DNA of 64,000 nt. Source: Kribbella solani (GTDB lineage: Bacteria; Actinomycetota; Actinomycetes; Propionibacteriales; Kribbellaceae). Under the pieces are notes generated by a model. It was not told where the DNA came from and made no database searches. It saw only the letters and a program-made list of their open reading frames with translations. The stretch lies in contig NZ_JACHNF010000001.1 in the NCBI RefSeq assembly GCF_014205295.1, positions 6,882,001 through 6,946,000 of the forward strand, written 5' to 3'. Below, piece after piece: positions 48,796 through 58,690 of the stretch (position 1 is the stretch's first letter; each line of letters opens with the position of its first letter). The position numbers and the translations under genes were made by a program.

Positions 48796-50418
48796 ATGAG
48801 CCTTCCGTCGTACGCGTCCGGGGTGTCCGAGGTCCCGTTGCTGGGCGAAACGATCGGGGCGAACCTCAGACGGACGATCGCGACGTACGGCGAGCACGAC
48901 GCCCTGGTGGAGGTCCAGACCGGTAGACGCTGGACGTACGGCGAGTTCGGCGCCGAGGCCGAACTGGTCGCCCGCGGCCTGATCGCCCGCGGTATCGCGA
49001 AGGGTGACCGGGTCGGCATCTGGGCCCCGAACCGCGCCGAATGGACGATCACCCAGTACGCGACCGCGTTGATCGGCGCGATCCTGGTGAACATCAACCC
49101 CGCGTACCGTACGCACGAGCTGTCGTACGCCCTGAACCAGTCCGGCGTACGCACCCTCGTCTCGGCGACCGACTTCAAAACCAGCAACTACCGCGCGATG
49201 GTCGACGAGGTACGCCCGGACTGTCCCGCCCTGGAAGAAACGATCTACCTCGGCACCGGTGACTGGGACGCGCTCCGCGACGACGCGAGCCGGATCACCC
49301 TCGCGGAACTGAACGCCCGCGAGGCCGAGCTGTCCTTCGACGATCCGATCAACATCCAGTACACCAGCGGCACCACCGGCTTCCCGAAGGGCGCGACGCT
49401 TAGCCACCACAACATCCTGAACAACGGCTATTTCGTCACCGAAACGATCGCCTTCACCGCCGACGACCGGCTCTGCGTGCCAGTTCCGTTTTATCATTGC
49501 TTCGGTATGGTGATGGCCAACCTCGGTTGCACCACGCACGGTGCCTGCATGGTGATCCCGGCGCAGGCGTTCGACCCGGTCGCCACTCTGCAGGCGGTCC
49601 AGGACGAGCGGTGCACCGCCCTGTACGGCGTACCCACGATGTTCATCGCCGAACTCGGCCTGCCGGACTTCGCCGAGTACGACCTGACCTCCTTGCGTAC
49701 CGGCGTGATGGCCGGATCTCCTTGCCCGGTCGAGGTGATGAAGCGTTGCGTCGCGGACATGCACATGGCCGAGGTGGCGATCTGCTACGGCATGACCGAG
49801 ACCTCGCCGGTGTCCACCCAGACCCGGCGCGACGACGACCTGGATCGGCGTACGTCGACCGTTGGCCGGGTGATGCCCCACGTCGAGGTGAAGCTGGTCG
49901 ATCCCGCCACCGGACTGATCGTCGAGCGTGGCGAACCGGGCGAGCTGTGCACCCGTGGGTACTCGGTGATGCTCGGCTACTGGGACGAGCCGGAGAAGAC
50001 CGCCGAGGCGATCGACCAGGCCCGCTGGATGCACACCGGCGACCTGGCGACGATGCGCGCCGACGGGTACGTGAACATCGTCGGCCGGATCAAGGACATG
50101 GTCATCCGCGGCGGCGAGAACGTGTACCCGCGGGAGATCGAGGAGTTCCTCTACACGCATCCGTCGATCGCCGACGTGCAGGTGATCGGCGTACCGGACG
50201 CGAAGTACGGCGAGGAACTGTGCGCCTGGATCAAACTCAAGCCAGGCGCGGACCCACTCGACGCGGACGCCGTGAAGGCCTTCGCCACCGGGCGGCTGGC
50301 GCACTTCAAGATCCCGAAGTACGTGCTGCTGGTGGACGACTTCCCGATGACGGTCACGGGCAAGATTCGCAAGGTCGAGATGCGGGCGAAGTCCGTGGAA
50401 CTGCTCGGATTGACGTGA
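48796..50418 (+). CDS. Acyl-CoA synthetase (FadD type)
   Basis: 540-residue adenylate-forming enzyme: AMP-binding motif [38 protein letters not shown], the A8-A9 blocks [18 protein letters not shown] and [12 protein letters not shown], and the C-terminal catalytic Lys in [10 protein letters not shown]. The sequence [15 protein letters not shown] is typical of medium/long-chain acyl-CoA synthetases. It activates a fatty or aryl acid with ATP and CoA. ATG 48796 is preferred over an upstream ATG with no conserved sequence. Its last 65 bases overlap, antisense, the 3' end of an MFS gene. Confidence 0.93.
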   Translation: MSLPSYASGVSEVPLLGETIGANLRRTIATYGEHDALVEVQTGRRWTYGEFGAEAELVARGLIARGIAKGDRVGIWAPNRAEWTITQYATALIGAILVNINPAYRTHELSYALNQSGVRTLVSATDFKTSNYRAMVDEVRPDCPALEETIYLGTGDWDALRDDASRITLAELNAREAELSFDDPINIQYTSGTTGFPKGATLSHHNILNNGYFVTETIAFTADDRLCVPVPFYHCFGMVMANLGCTTHGACMVIPAQAFDPVATLQAVQDERCTALYGVPTMFIAELGLPDFAEYDLTSLRTGVMAGSPCPVEVMKRCVADMHMAEVAICYGMTETSPVSTQTRRDDDLDRRTSTVGRVMPHVEVKLVDPATGLIVERGEPGELCTRGYSVMLGYWDEPEKTAEAIDQARWMHTGDLATMRADGYVNIVGRIKDMVIRGGENVYPREIEEFLYTHPSIADVQVIGVPDAKYGEELCAWIKLKPGADPLDADAVKAFATGRLAHFKIPKYVLLVDDFPMTVTGKIRKVEMRAKSVELLGLT

Positions 50419-51532
50419 GCAGCGCGCCGACCCCGAAGAGTCCGCCGAGCACGCTGACCGCCGTCCACCCGGCCCGCTCGTACAGTGCGGTCGACACGAT
50501 CGCGCCCAGTCCGCTGCCGAGCGAGTAGAACACCATGTACCCGCCGATCAACCGGCTGCCCGCCTCCGGCCGCAACGGATAGATGCGGCTCTGGTTGGTG
50601 ACGTGGATCGCCTGCACGGCGAGGTCGAGCAGGACCGCCCCGATCGCCAGCGCCACCAGCGTGTACGGCGTCCAGCCGATGACCAGCCAACTAGTTGCCA
50701 ACAGCACCGAAGCGAGGGTGGTGACGAGCCGCCCGTGACCGCGATCGGCCAGCCGCCCGGCCGGTCCGGCGGCGAACGCGCCGGCGGCGCCGATCAGTCC
50801 GAAGATGCCGATCTCGGTGTGCGACAGGCCGCGTTCGGTCAAGGGCAGCGCGATCGCGCTCCACAGCGTGCTGAACGACGCGAAGATGAAGAACGCGCGG
50901 AGGGCGCTCTGGCGGAACAGCGGCTCGGTGGTCCACAGCTCGATCGTTGACCGCAGCAACTTTCCGTAGCTCAGCCCGGCCTTGGGTTGCGGGGTGGACC
51001 CGACCAGCGTCAGCGCGATCAGCAGACAGAGCGCGCAGGCAACGAAGTAGACCGCTCGCCAGCCCGCGACGTCGGTGAGCGCGCCGGACGCGGTCCGGGC
51101 CAGCAGGATGCCGACGACGATCCCGGTCGTGATCGTGCCGACCGTACGCCCGCGTCCGGCCGGATGGCTCAGCGCCGCGCCGTATGCGACCAGGGACTGC
51201 GTGACGACGGCGAGCGCTCCGATCGCGGCGAGGCCGACGAGCAACGTGGCGGCGCTTCCGGCCAGGCCGGTGACCAGAAGCGCGACCGCCAGCAGTACGA
51301 ACTGGAGCTGGATCAGCCGCCGGCGGTCGAGCAGGTCGCCGAGCGGTACCAGGAAGAACAGACCGAGCCCATACCCGATCTGGGTGACGGTGACGAACAG
51401 GCCGACCGTGCCGGCGCTCAGCCCGAGGTCCGTGCCCATCGTGACCAGCAACGGCTGGGCGGCATAGACGGTCGAGACCGCGATCCCGGCCGCGACCGCG
51501 AGGAACAGGCGATGCCTGGAAATTGGTTGCAT
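50354..51532 (-). CDS. MFS transporter (HxlR-controlled)
   Basis: 392 residues and about twelve helices; YnfM/Cmr-like features include [14 protein letters not shown] after helix 2 and the [16 protein letters not shown] loop. It is divergent from an HxlR repressor across a long palindrome whose left arm includes its first codons, so it is likely induced as an efflux pump. Its 3' end overlaps the FadD gene on the opposite strand by 65 bases. Substrate unknown. Confidence 0.92.
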   Translation of the reverse strand: MQPISRHRLFLAVAAGIAVSTVYAAQPLLVTMGTDLGLSAGTVGLFVTVTQIGYGLGLFFLVPLGDLLDRRRLIQLQFVLLAVALLVTGLAGSAATLLVGLAAIGALAVVTQSLVAYGAALSHPAGRGRTVGTITTGIVVGILLARTASGALTDVAGWRAVYFVACALCLLIALTLVGSTPQPKAGLSYGKLLRSTIELWTTEPLFRQSALRAFFIFASFSTLWSAIALPLTERGLSHTEIGIFGLIGAAGAFAAGPAGRLADRGHGRLVTTLASVLLATSWLVIGWTPYTLVALAIGAVLLDLAVQAIHVTNQSRIYPLRPEAGSRLIGGYMVFYSLGSGLGAIVSTALYERAGWTAVSVLGGLFGVGALLTSIRAVPRTSPASRPCESCP

Positions 51533-51570
51533 GTTGCTACCGTACGAGATATTGGTAGCATGATGCAACC
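51525..51570. promoter_or_regulatory. HxlR operator with 17-bp arms
   Basis: GGTTGCATGTTGCTACC (51525-51541) and GGTAGCATGATGCAACC (51554-51570) match in 15 of 17 inverted positions. The left arm covers the MFS start codon (51530-51532); the right arm ends 12 bases before the HxlR start. Binding would shut both genes. Confidence 0.8.
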
Positions 51571-51582
51571 AGGAGGTGCGGG

Positions 51583-52017
51583 ATGGTCAAACGGACCAGG
51601 TTCGACGAGGAGAGTTGCCCGGTCGCGCGGTCGGTGGACGCGGTCGGCGACTGGTGGTCGCTGCTGATCGTGCGGGACGCGTTCGACGGCAGCCGCCGGT
51701 TCGGCGACTTCCAGCGCAGTCTCGGCGTGGCGAAGAACATCCTCAGTACTCGGCTGAAGGCCCTTGCCGACAACGGGATCCTCGAAATGGTCCCGTCCGG
51801 GGCGCGGCACGATTACGTCCTGACCGCGAAGGGTGAGGCCTTGTTCCCGGTGATCGTGGCGCTGCGCCAGTGGGGTGAGGCGTTCGCGTTCGCGCCGGGG
51901 GAGCCGCACTCGGAGCTGCTGGACCGCTGCGAGGGCCGGCCGCTGCGCGCCCTCGAGGTGCACGCGGCCGACGGCCGGCTGATCGCCCCCGAGGACACCG
52001 AGGTGCGAAAGGTCTAG
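51583..52017 (+). CDS. HxlR-family transcriptional regulator
   Basis: 144 residues with the HxlR winged helix: CPVARSVDAVGDWWSLLIVRDA, the recognition region GVAKNILSTRLKALADNGIL and wing PSGARHDYVLTAKG. The family's N-terminal cysteine (ESCPVARS) is retained and can sense electrophiles. It probably represses the divergent MFS pump. AGGAGGTG gives a clear ribosome site. Its stop shares a CTAG with the stop of the convergent LysR gene. Confidence 0.93.
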   Translation: MVKRTRFDEESCPVARSVDAVGDWWSLLIVRDAFDGSRRFGDFQRSLGVAKNILSTRLKALADNGILEMVPSGARHDYVLTAKGEALFPVIVALRQWGEAFAFAPGEPHSELLDRCEGRPLRALEVHAADGRLIAPEDTEVRKV

Positions 52018-52898
52018 AGCCCCGCCGCGAACGCCTTCAGGCTCGGCGTCTCCTCGCCGCGCCGCCAGATCAGCACCAGCCCCGAGTCGGGTACGCCGGT
52101 GAGCGGAATGCTGACGATGCCGCTCCGGAGGTGGTACGCGGCGGTCGGCTGACAGACGAGCATCGCCCCGTGCCCGGCCGCGATCAGCGACAACCCCTCC
52201 TGGAACGTCTGCACCTCCGGGCCGCGATGAATCAACGCGCCACCCGGCGTCTGCGTGGGCGCCTGCGCCTGCCGCCAGTACCCCGGCGCCGGCCCTTTGA
52301 AGCCGATCAGCGTCTCGCCGGCAAGCTCTTCGGCCTCGATGGTCGTGCGCCCGGCCAGTCGATGGCTGGTGCAGACGGCGAGCGTCTGCGGGTGCGTGGA
52401 GAAGACCGGCCCGACGACCAGATCGTCCTCGGCGACCGGCACCAGCACCACGGCCGCATCGATCGTCCCACGCCGCAGTGCCCCGAACGGGTCGTTCAGC
52501 GGGAGCTCGCAGGTTTCGATCAAGCAGTTCGGGTGATCGGACTGGAAGGCCGCGACGGCATTCAGGATCTCGTCGTTCGCCACGCCCTGGAAGCCGATCC
52601 GGAGCCTTCCCTTACCGTGGGTCGCGTGCTCGCGCGCGTTCTCGACCACCCGCTCCAGCGCGACGTACGCGGGCCGTAGTGACACCAGGAACTCCTTGCC
52701 GAGTGGAGTGAGCGCGACTCGGCGGCTGGTCCGCTCGAACAGTGGCCCGCCGATCCGCCGCTCCAGCGCTTGCAGTAGCTGGCTGACCCGGCTCTGCGAG
52801 AGGTAGAGACGTTCCGCCGTCCGGCCGAAGTGCAGCTCGTCGGCCAGTACCAGGAAGCACTCCAGCTCGCGGATCTCGACTGCCACGTTCGCCGCCAC
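52014..52898 (-). CDS. LysR-family transcriptional regulator
   Basis: 294 residues: N-terminal LysR HTH (ELECFLVLADELHFGRTAER, LSQSRVSQLLQALERRIGG) followed by a two-lobe effector domain (RLRIGFQGVANDEIL and ALIHRGPEVQTF). GTG 52898 is listed; GTG 52886 gives a start closer to the family norm. The divergent MFS gene is the probable target, across a gap with the dyad ATTAGC-TCA-GCTAAT. The effector is unknown. Confidence 0.9.
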   Translation of the reverse strand: MAANVAVEIRELECFLVLADELHFGRTAERLYLSQSRVSQLLQALERRIGGPLFERTSRRVALTPLGKEFLVSLRPAYVALERVVENAREHATHGKGRLRIGFQGVANDEILNAVAAFQSDHPNCLIETCELPLNDPFGALRRGTIDAAVVLVPVAEDDLVVGPVFSTHPQTLAVCTSHRLAGRTTIEAEELAGETLIGFKGPAPGYWRQAQAPTQTPGGALIHRGPEVQTFQEGLSLIAAGHGAMLVCQPTAAYHLRSGIVSIPLTGVPDSGLVLIWRRGEETPSLKAFAAGL

Positions 52899-52904
52899 CT
52901 ATCG

Positions 52905-52919
52905 ATTAGCTCAGCTAAT
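52905..52919. promoter_or_regulatory. LysR-type binding dyad
   Basis: ATTAGCTCAGCTAAT is a perfect 6-3-6 dyad, 7 bases upstream of the LysR start and 57 before the MFS start. It fits the T-N11-A size of LysR sites. Confidence 0.65.
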
Positions 52920-52975
52920 ACAAGCATCTTCGGATCGTCGTTGTTCCCGGAATCATCTGGCCGCTGAATGGTGAC

Positions 52976-54205
52976 ATGACATCAATTCGCGCGGCGGACG
53001 GCGACCAGGAGACCAGCGCGGTCCGGACCCGCGGCTGGGCTGCCTCGGTGACGATGGCGGCGACCGTGTTCACCGTGGTGACCGCTGAGATGCTGCCGGT
53101 CGGCCTGCTCACCCCGCTGAGCTCGGCCCTGCACGTGACCGAGGGCGCGGCCGGCCTCAGCCTCACCGTGACCGGGATCGTGGCCGCGATCGCGCCGCCG
53201 GTGCTGCCGGCACTGCTCGGCAAACTCGATCGCAGGACCGTACTGAGTGCGCTGATGGTGCTGCTCGCGGTCGCCGCGTTCGCCGCCGCGGTGGCGCCGG
53301 TCTTCGCGGTGTACCTCGGCGCGCGCGTCCTGATGGGGATCTCGATCGGCGGGGTCTGGCTGCTCGCGGTCGGTCTCGCGCGCCGTGTCGTACCGGAGCA
53401 CGCGGCCGGTCCGGCGACCTCGCTGATCTTCAGCGGGATCGGCATCGCTTCCGTGCTGGGGGTTCCGGCCGGTGCGTACGTCGGCGAGCTGGCCGGCTGG
53501 CGCTGGGCCTTCGCCGGCATCGGCGTGCTGTCGATCGCTCTGGCCGTGGCGCTGCGCCGTTACCTGCCATCGCTGGCCGCCGAGCAGGCCGTGCGGTTGC
53601 GGGATGTCGGGGCGGTGTTGCGGATTCGGCAGGTCCGGGTGGGGCTCGCGCTCGTCGCGTTGATCGTGACCGGCCACTTCGCCGCGTACACGTATGTCCG
53701 GCCGCTGATCGAGCCGCACACCGGGCCGGCGCTGATCGGTACGCTGCTGCTCGCGTACGGCGCGGCCGGTGTCGCCGGCAACTTTCTCAGCGGTGCGCTC
53801 CGGCCGGTCCGCGCGTTGATGATTGTTGCCGGCGGCATCGGATTGGTCGCGTACGCGATGCCGGTCCTCGGTACGACCCTGGCCGGATCACTTGTCTTGC
53901 TGGTGATCTGGGGTTTCGCGTACGGCGGCACGAGCGTTTCCACGCAGGCGTGGACGCACGCGGCGGCGCCCAGTGCCCCCGAATCATCGTCCGCTGTCCT
54001 GGTGGGGGTATTCAACGGATCGATCGCACTGGGCGCCTTCACCGGCGGCCAGGTCGCGGACCGTTTCGGCACGACCACGGTCACCTGGCTTCCCGCGGTA
54101 CTCGCTACCGCGGCGCTTGCTGTGCTGCTGGCGAACTACCGGACGGCCGCAAGGGCGGCCGAGTCCTCGTCGCCGAAGGTGTCCTCGAGTTTCTCCGGCG
54201 AGTAG
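52976..54205 (+). CDS. MFS transporter (LysR-linked efflux type)
   Basis: 409 residues with twelve predicted helices, of the AraJ/YdhP sugar-or-drug efflux group: [20 protein letters not shown] in helix 1-2, [10 protein letters not shown] loop, [38 protein letters not shown] and the late [20 protein letters not shown]. Divergent from LysR. Its last 70 bases overlap the R2lox gene on the other strand. Substrate unknown. Confidence 0.92.
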   Translation: MTSIRAADGDQETSAVRTRGWAASVTMAATVFTVVTAEMLPVGLLTPLSSALHVTEGAAGLSLTVTGIVAAIAPPVLPALLGKLDRRTVLSALMVLLAVAAFAAAVAPVFAVYLGARVLMGISIGGVWLLAVGLARRVVPEHAAGPATSLIFSGIGIASVLGVPAGAYVGELAGWRWAFAGIGVLSIALAVALRRYLPSLAAEQAVRLRDVGAVLRIRQVRVGLALVALIVTGHFAAYTYVRPLIEPHTGPALIGTLLLAYGAAGVAGNFLSGALRPVRALMIVAGGIGLVAYAMPVLGTTLAGSLVLLVIWGFAYGGTSVSTQAWTHAAAPSAPESSSAVLVGVFNGSIALGAFTGGQVADRFGTTTVTWLPAVLATAALAVLLANYRTAARAAESSSPKVSSSFSGE

Positions 54206-55101
54206 TCCAGGTCGATCCCGGCCACGTCCGCGCCGACCGCCGACTCGATCGCTCCGAGCCGGCGGGTGGCGCGATCACCCGCGTACGTCATCAGCGCCGT
54301 CGGGTTGATCTCGGCCGGCAGCTCGGGGGAGTTGTCCATCGCCCACTGGATCTGGGTCAGCGCGTGCGGCAGCAGCGATTCCATCGTGTCGGTGACGATC
54401 TGCCAGTTCGACGCGTCGGCGGCGACATGACGGCGGCAGGTGAACGTACCCCAGGCCATGTGCCGCCGCTCGTCGTCGCCGATCCGGCGGATCAGTTCCT
54501 GCATGCCGGGCAGCACGCCGCGGGCCGTACACAGCAGGTTCCAGGCGTGGTACCCGGTCAGGGCCAACGTCCCTTCCACCACGTGGTTGTACGTCACCGA
54601 GGCGCGCACCTGATTGGCCGGCGACGGATCGTCGGCGAGCGACTTCAGCGCGACCGGGAGCGCCTCGTAGAAGATCGCCCGGTACCCCGGGTTGTTCTCC
54701 ACGTAGTGATGCAGATCCTCGGTGACACCGACCGCGTCCAGCCAGAGCCGGAAGACCGCGGTGTGCTTGGCCTCCTCGAAACAGAACTGGGTCAGGTACA
54801 TCTCGTCGCCGAACCGGCCTTCGGCGGCCATCGCCTGCAGGAACGGCTGCAGGTCCTCGGTCACCGCCTCCTCGCCGGCGATGAACTGGGAGCAGAGCAT
54901 CAACGCGTTGTCCTTGTCGTTGTCACTCAGCTCCTGCCAGTCCTTCGCGTCCTGGCTGAAGTCGATGTCGCGGGGGTTCCAGAACTTGCGGTTGCCCTTG
55001 TCGAACAGCCGCAACGGCAGCGCGTCCCAGTTCAGGCCGCCGGACCGCAGCGAGCTGAAGCCCTGTCGGTGCAGTGTCTTTTCCTGGGCAGGATTCGTCA
55101 T
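54136..55101 (-). CDS. R2-like ligand-binding oxidase (R2lox)
   Basis: 321 residues, homologous to M. tuberculosis Rv0233. Every reported cofactor residue has an equivalent at a constant +9 offset: E77, E110, H113, E176, E211 and H214 as Mn/Fe ligands, and V80 with Y171 as the Val-Tyr ether crosslink pair (motifs [40 protein letters not shown]). This is therefore R2lox and not a ribonucleotide reductase subunit. It binds a long-chain fatty acid and activates O2; the natural reaction is unknown. It overlaps its TetR gene (ATGA), as in M. tuberculosis. Confidence 0.95.
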   Translation of the reverse strand: MTNPAQEKTLHRQGFSSLRSGGLNWDALPLRLFDKGNRKFWNPRDIDFSQDAKDWQELSDNDKDNALMLCSQFIAGEEAVTEDLQPFLQAMAAEGRFGDEMYLTQFCFEEAKHTAVFRLWLDAVGVTEDLHHYVENNPGYRAIFYEALPVALKSLADDPSPANQVRASVTYNHVVEGTLALTGYHAWNLLCTARGVLPGMQELIRRIGDDERRHMAWGTFTCRRHVAADASNWQIVTDTMESLLPHALTQIQWAMDNSPELPAEINPTALMTYAGDRATRRLGAIESAVGADVAGIDLDYSPEKLEDTFGDEDSAALAAVR

Positions 55102-55691
55102 GCGTGCTGCCTCCTGGATTCGGTCAAGAAGGGAGAGAGGACGCGAGCCAGCTGCGCCGCCACCACCGCGGGGGGAGGGCCCGGGGTGACGATGTGACTG
55201 ATGACGACGCGCAAGGCGACGTCGACGCAGCTGGTCGCGTCCTCCGCCGGCACCTCCGGCCAGTGTTCCCGGACGTGTGCGTCCAGCCGGAGGTGCGCCA
55301 GTTCCAGCACCTGCTGTCCCCGTGTCGTCAGCAGCTGACTGGCCTGGTCCGATCCCGGCTGGCCCAGCGCCGCCTTCACCAGCGGGTTCTCCCCGGCCAG
55401 TGCGAGCGCCCGCTCCACGGCGGCCTTGAGACCGTCGATCGGATCGGACTGCTCGGCGAGCGCCGCGTTCACATCCAGCAGGAACCGCTCGGTCTCGCGT
55501 GCCGCGACGGCTTCCAGTACGCCCCACTTGTCGCCGAACTCGTTGTACACGGTCTGGCGGGACACCCCGGTACGACGGGCCACCTCGGCCATCCGGAGTC
55601 CGTCGTACCCACCTGTTTCGATGGCGTCCTGTGCGGCGTCCAGCAGCTCGTCGCGCAGCCGGCGCTTGGTCCGATCGGCAAACGAGTCCAT
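55098..55691 (-). CDS. TetR regulator of R2lox
   Basis: 197 residues. N-terminal Tet[44 protein letters not shown]; the C-terminal helical part forms the ligand domain. It lies directly upstream of R2lox with a 4-base overlap, the same pairing as Rv0232-Rv0233. A 13-base dyad GGACA-CCA-TGTCC 42 bases upstream is a candidate autoregulatory site. The ligand may be a fatty acid, given R2lox ligand binding (inference). Confidence 0.92.
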   Translation of the reverse strand: MDSFADRTKRRLRDELLDAAQDAIETGGYDGLRMAEVARRTGVSRQTVYNEFGDKWGVLEAVAARETERFLLDVNAALAEQSDPIDGLKAAVERALALAGENPLVKAALGQPGSDQASQLLTTRGQQVLELAHLRLDAHVREHWPEVPAEDATSCVDVALRVVISHIVTPGPPPAVVAAQLARVLSPFLTESRRQHA

Positions 55692-55732
55692 GAGGACAGG
55701 GTTTACAAAAATGGCTCTGATGTCAAGTGGTC

Positions 55733-55745
55733 GGACACCATGTCC
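55733..55745. promoter_or_regulatory. Candidate TetR operator upstream of R2lox operon
   Basis: GGACACCATGTCC is a 5-3-5 perfect dyad between the TetR gene and the divergent HAD-LarE gene. Position is the main support. Confidence 0.5.
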
Positions 55746-55809
55746 AAGAATGTCAACCAGGTTGGGATGCGAGACGGCGATGGCTGACGGAGCACGTAGG
55801 GTTGGGGGC

Positions 55810-57285
55810 GTGTCAACCGCCGCGATCCAGCCCACTCCCGATACCGCCGACGTGCCGGAACTGGTGGTGGGATTCGACCTGGACATGACGCTGATCGACT
55901 CCCGGCCGGGGATTCAGGCCGTCTGGGACCTGCTGGCCGCGGAAACCGGCGTAGCGATCGACACCGACCTGGTCGTCAGCCGGCTCGGGCCGCCGCTGAC
56001 CTGGGAAATGGCGAACTGGTTCCCCGCGGAGCAGGTCGACGCGATGGTCGCGCGGTACCGCGAGCACTACCCGTCGTACGCGATCACCGGCAGCCTGCCG
56101 CTGCCCGGGGTGGCCGAGTCGCTGGCCGCGATCCGGGCGTTGCGCGGGCGGACGATGGTGGTGTCGGCGAAGTACACCCCGTCGGTACGCCTGCACCTCG
56201 AACACCTCGGCCTGGACGTCGACGAGCCGGTCGGTGATCTGCACGGCGCCGAGAAGGGCACCGCGCTCCGCGAGCACAGCGCGACGGTTTTCGTCGGCGA
56301 CCACACCGCCGACATCGATGGCGCGCACGCCGCCGGCGCGATCGCGGTGTCCGTCGCGACCGGGCCGTTCAGCGCGGACGAGCTCCGGGCGTACGGTGCC
56401 GATGTCGTACTGAACGATCTGACCGAGTTCCCGGCCTGGCTCGACGCGTACGTGCTGGAGCAGCGGCTGGAAGCGCTGATGCGGCGGCTGACCACGTACG
56501 ACAAGCTCGTCGTCGCGTTCAGCGGTGGCGCCGACTCGGCGTTCCTGCTCGCCGCCGCGGCCCGCGCGATCGGCCCGGCCAACGTGGTCGCCGCGACCGC
56601 CGTGTCGCCTTCGCTGCCGGCCGCGGAGCTCGAACCGGCGGCCCGGTTCGCCGACAGCCTCGGCGTCCGGCACGTCACCCCGCACACGCACGAGATGGAG
56701 CGCGAGGGGTACCAGGCGAACTCCGGCGCGCGCTGCTACTTCTGCAAGGCCGAGCTGATCGAGACCCTGCAGCCGATCGCCGACGAGTTCGGCATCACCG
56801 CGATCGCGACCGGAACCAACGCCGACGACGCGATTGCCGGGTTCCGGCCGGGCATCCGGGCCGCCTTCGAGCGCGGCGCGCTGACCCCGCTGAAGGACGC
56901 CCGGCTGACCAAGGCGCAGATCCGTACCGCGTCCCGCAGCTGGGGGCTCGAGACCTCCGACAAGCCGGCCGCCGCGTGCCTGTCCAGCCGGATCGCGTAC
57001 GGCATCCGCATCACGCCGAACCTGCTGGTCCGGGTCGACCGGGCGGAGCAGGCGGTCCGCGAGCGGCTCGCCGGGTACGAGGTCGAGAACGTCCGCGTCC
57101 GTGACCTCGGCGACGCCGCTTCGATCGAGATCGACGCGGCGCTGCTCGGCCGGGTCGACCAGCAGCAACTGGTCGACGCGGTGATCGCGGAAGGGTTCCC
57201 GGCGGCCCGGGTCGATCCGCGTGGATTCCGGTCCGGATCGATGAACGAACGGTTGCCGGAACCGGACAAGTACCGCAACCTCTGA
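55810..57285 (+). CDS. HAD phosphatase fused to LarE-type sulfur transferase
   Basis: 491 residues with two enzymes in one chain. Residues ~17-215 are a HAD hydrolase (GFDLDMTLID with Asp23/Asp25, VVSAKYTPS, VFVGDHTADIDGA). Residues ~218-491 are a LarE-type PP-loop protein: FSGGADSAFLL (238-247), CYFCK (309-313), GTNADD, and Cys390 in ACLSSR at the position of the sacrificial cysteine of Lactobacillus LarE. LarE inserts sulfur into the nickel-pincer nucleotide of lactate racemase. No larB, larC or larA is present here. The HAD half might remove a phosphate from a cofactor precursor (inference). Start GTG 55810; ATG 55780 is possible. Confidence 0.88.
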   Translation: MSTAAIQPTPDTADVPELVVGFDLDMTLIDSRPGIQAVWDLLAAETGVAIDTDLVVSRLGPPLTWEMANWFPAEQVDAMVARYREHYPSYAITGSLPLPGVAESLAAIRALRGRTMVVSAKYTPSVRLHLEHLGLDVDEPVGDLHGAEKGTALREHSATVFVGDHTADIDGAHAAGAIAVSVATGPFSADELRAYGADVVLNDLTEFPAWLDAYVLEQRLEALMRRLTTYDKLVVAFSGGADSAFLLAAAARAIGPANVVAATAVSPSLPAAELEPAARFADSLGVRHVTPHTHEMEREGYQANSGARCYFCKAELIETLQPIADEFGITAIATGTNADDAIAGFRPGIRAAFERGALTPLKDARLTKAQIRTASRSWGLETSDKPAAACLSSRIAYGIRITPNLLVRVDRAEQAVRERLAGYEVENVRVRDLGDAASIEIDAALLGRVDQQQLVDAVIAEGFPAARVDPRGFRSGSMNERLPEPDKYRNL

Positions 57286-57411
57286 GGACCGCGCGGCGGC
57301 ACCGGTTCAGGCATTTCCCGGAGGCGCCGTCGCGCGCCTTCACGTACGCTGGGCTCCGGATCGGACCGCCCGTCCGATCGGCATCGACTGTTACCGACTG
57401 AAGAGGTTGCC

Positions 57412-57795
57412 GTGCCCGTTGGCAAGGTCAAGTGGTATGACTCCGAGAAGGGGTTCGGATTCCTCAGCAAGGAGGAGGGCGGCGACGTGTACGTCCGCGC
57501 CGAGGCCCTGCCGGCGGGCGTGACCAACCTGAAGCCGGGCCAGAAGGTCGAGTTCGGCGTCGTCGAAGGACGCAAGGGTGAGCAGGCCCTGCAGGTCCGG
57601 TTGATCGACCCGCCGCCGTCGGTGGCGAAGGCGATGCGGCCGAAGCCGGAGGAGATGCAGGTGGTGATCGAGGACCTGATCAAGCTCCTCGACCGCGTCG
57701 GCGAGGGCTACCGCCACGGCCGCCACCCCGACAACAAGTCCGCCCGCCAGGTAGCCACGGTCCTCCGCGGCGTCGCCGACAAACTCGACTACTGA
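57412..57795 (+). CDS. Cold-shock-domain protein with C-terminal extension
   Basis: 127 residues. The first ~67 are a cold-shock domain with both RNA-binding motifs: KVKWYDSEKGFGFL (RNP1 KGFGF) and DVYVRAEAL (RNP2-like, VYVR instead of VFVH). A conserved ~60-residue helical tail follows (EEMQVVIEDLIKLLDRVGEG), as in mycobacterial CspB (Rv0871). GTG start after an AGAGG site. It acts as RNA chaperone. The hairpin repeat copy B lies after its stop. Confidence 0.93.
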   Translation: MPVGKVKWYDSEKGFGFLSKEEGGDVYVRAEALPAGVTNLKPGQKVEFGVVEGRKGEQALQVRLIDPPPSVAKAMRPKPEEMQVVIEDLIKLLDRVGEGYRHGRHPDNKSARQVATVLRGVADKLDY

Positions 57796-57850
57796 CCCCC
57801 GCCCGCCCAGGTCCTCGCCGCTCCAGCCCGGTCCGCGGCGCGCCGCGTGC

Positions 57851-57920
57851 ACAACCCTCCAGTTCAGGGGGCATCCCCTTGAATGAAGGGTTGCCTCCTG
57901 GAAATTCGATGGGGCAACCC
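57851..57920 (-). repeat. Two-copy hairpin element, copy B
   Basis: On the minus strand the sequence matches copy A at 10301 with scattered substitutions: GGGTTGCCCC, a loop containing AATTTCCAGG, GGCAACCC, then GGGGATGCCCC. The stem is AAGGGTTGCC (57886-57895) with GGCAACCCTT (57913-57922). It lies between convergent genes, 55 bases after the cold-shock gene stop. Confidence 0.8.
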
Positions 57921-57941
57921 TTCGGTTGGAGGGGCAGGGCT

Positions 57942-58655
57942 TCAGCGGATGCGGTCGATGCCGGCCTGGATGCCGTCGAGGACGGTGTTCAGGCCGAAGC
58001 GGAACTCGTCGGTGTCGTCGGGGGGTAGCTGACCGAAGGCGGCGGCGATGCCGGGGAAACGGTCCGGCGTTGCCAGATGGGCGAGGCGTTCGACGTACTG
58101 GCGATCGGCCTCGCGGGCCTCGTCCGGATCGGTCGCCATGTTCGCGGTCAGTTGCGTCGTACCCCGTACGTAGATGTTGACGAGCAGCATCGCGGACAGC
58201 CGGTCCTGCGGGGGCAGCGGCGTGCCGTCGAACGCGTGCAGCGCGGACTCCAGCCAGGTCAGCTGGTTCGGTGACAGCGGCGGCTCGTAGACCGGGATCT
58301 GCAGCACCCACGGATGCGCCCGCAGGCCGTCGCGGAACGCCTCGGCCCAGGTGGTGATCCGGGCCCGCCAGTCCTGCTCCGGGTCGAGCTCCGGCGGTAC
58401 GCCGAACGCGTGCTCCACCATCACCACGTACAGGTCGTCCTTGGCGTCGATGTACCGGTACAGCGACATCGTCGTGAACCCGAGCTCGGCCGCCACCTTG
58501 CTCATCGACACCGCGCCCAGCCCGCCCGCGTCCGCCAGCCGAACGGCCGCCCGAGCGATATCACTGATGTGAAACGCCGGCTTGGGCCCCGGCCGGCTCC
58601 GCCCCTCGACCCCCCACAGCTGCTCCAGCACCCGCGGCAGTTCCACCTCGTCCAT
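57942..58655 (-). CDS. TetR regulator with C-terminal TetR_C domain
   Basis: 237 residues (ATG 58655, GAGAGG 9 bases upstream; ATG 58664 abuts that site). The HTH lies after a 35-residue lead: IARAAVRLADAGGLGAVSM, SKVAAELGFTTMSLYRYIDA, then a helical effector domain of the TetR_C_1 group. It is divergent from a DHA2-type pump and separated by three CTGT-N11-ACAG-like dyads, so it surely represses the pump. The inducer is unknown. Confidence 0.92.
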   Translation of the reverse strand: MDEVELPRVLEQLWGVEGRSRPGPKPAFHISDIARAAVRLADAGGLGAVSMSKVAAELGFTTMSLYRYIDAKDDLYVVMVEHAFGVPPELDPEQDWRARITTWAEAFRDGLRAHPWVLQIPVYEPPLSPNQLTWLESALHAFDGTPLPPQDRLSAMLLVNIYVRGTTQLTANMATDPDEAREADRQYVERLAHLATPDRFPGIAAAFGQLPPDDTDEFRFGLNTVLDGIQAGIDRIR

Positions 58656-58690
58656 GCGCACCATCCTCTCCCGGCCTCCCTTCAGCTTAT

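Noticed and set aside
48622-50304. Extension of the Mrr-like protein across the FadD gene (open frame of over 1000 codons)
   Set aside because: The extra N-terminal part is antisense to a clear acyl-CoA synthetase and shows shadow composition; the Mrr-like start is at 48621.
54136-55101. Ribonucleotide reductase small subunit
   Set aside because: The residue pattern, including the Val/Tyr pair and length, matches R2lox (Rv0233-like) instead, and no large subunit gene is near.
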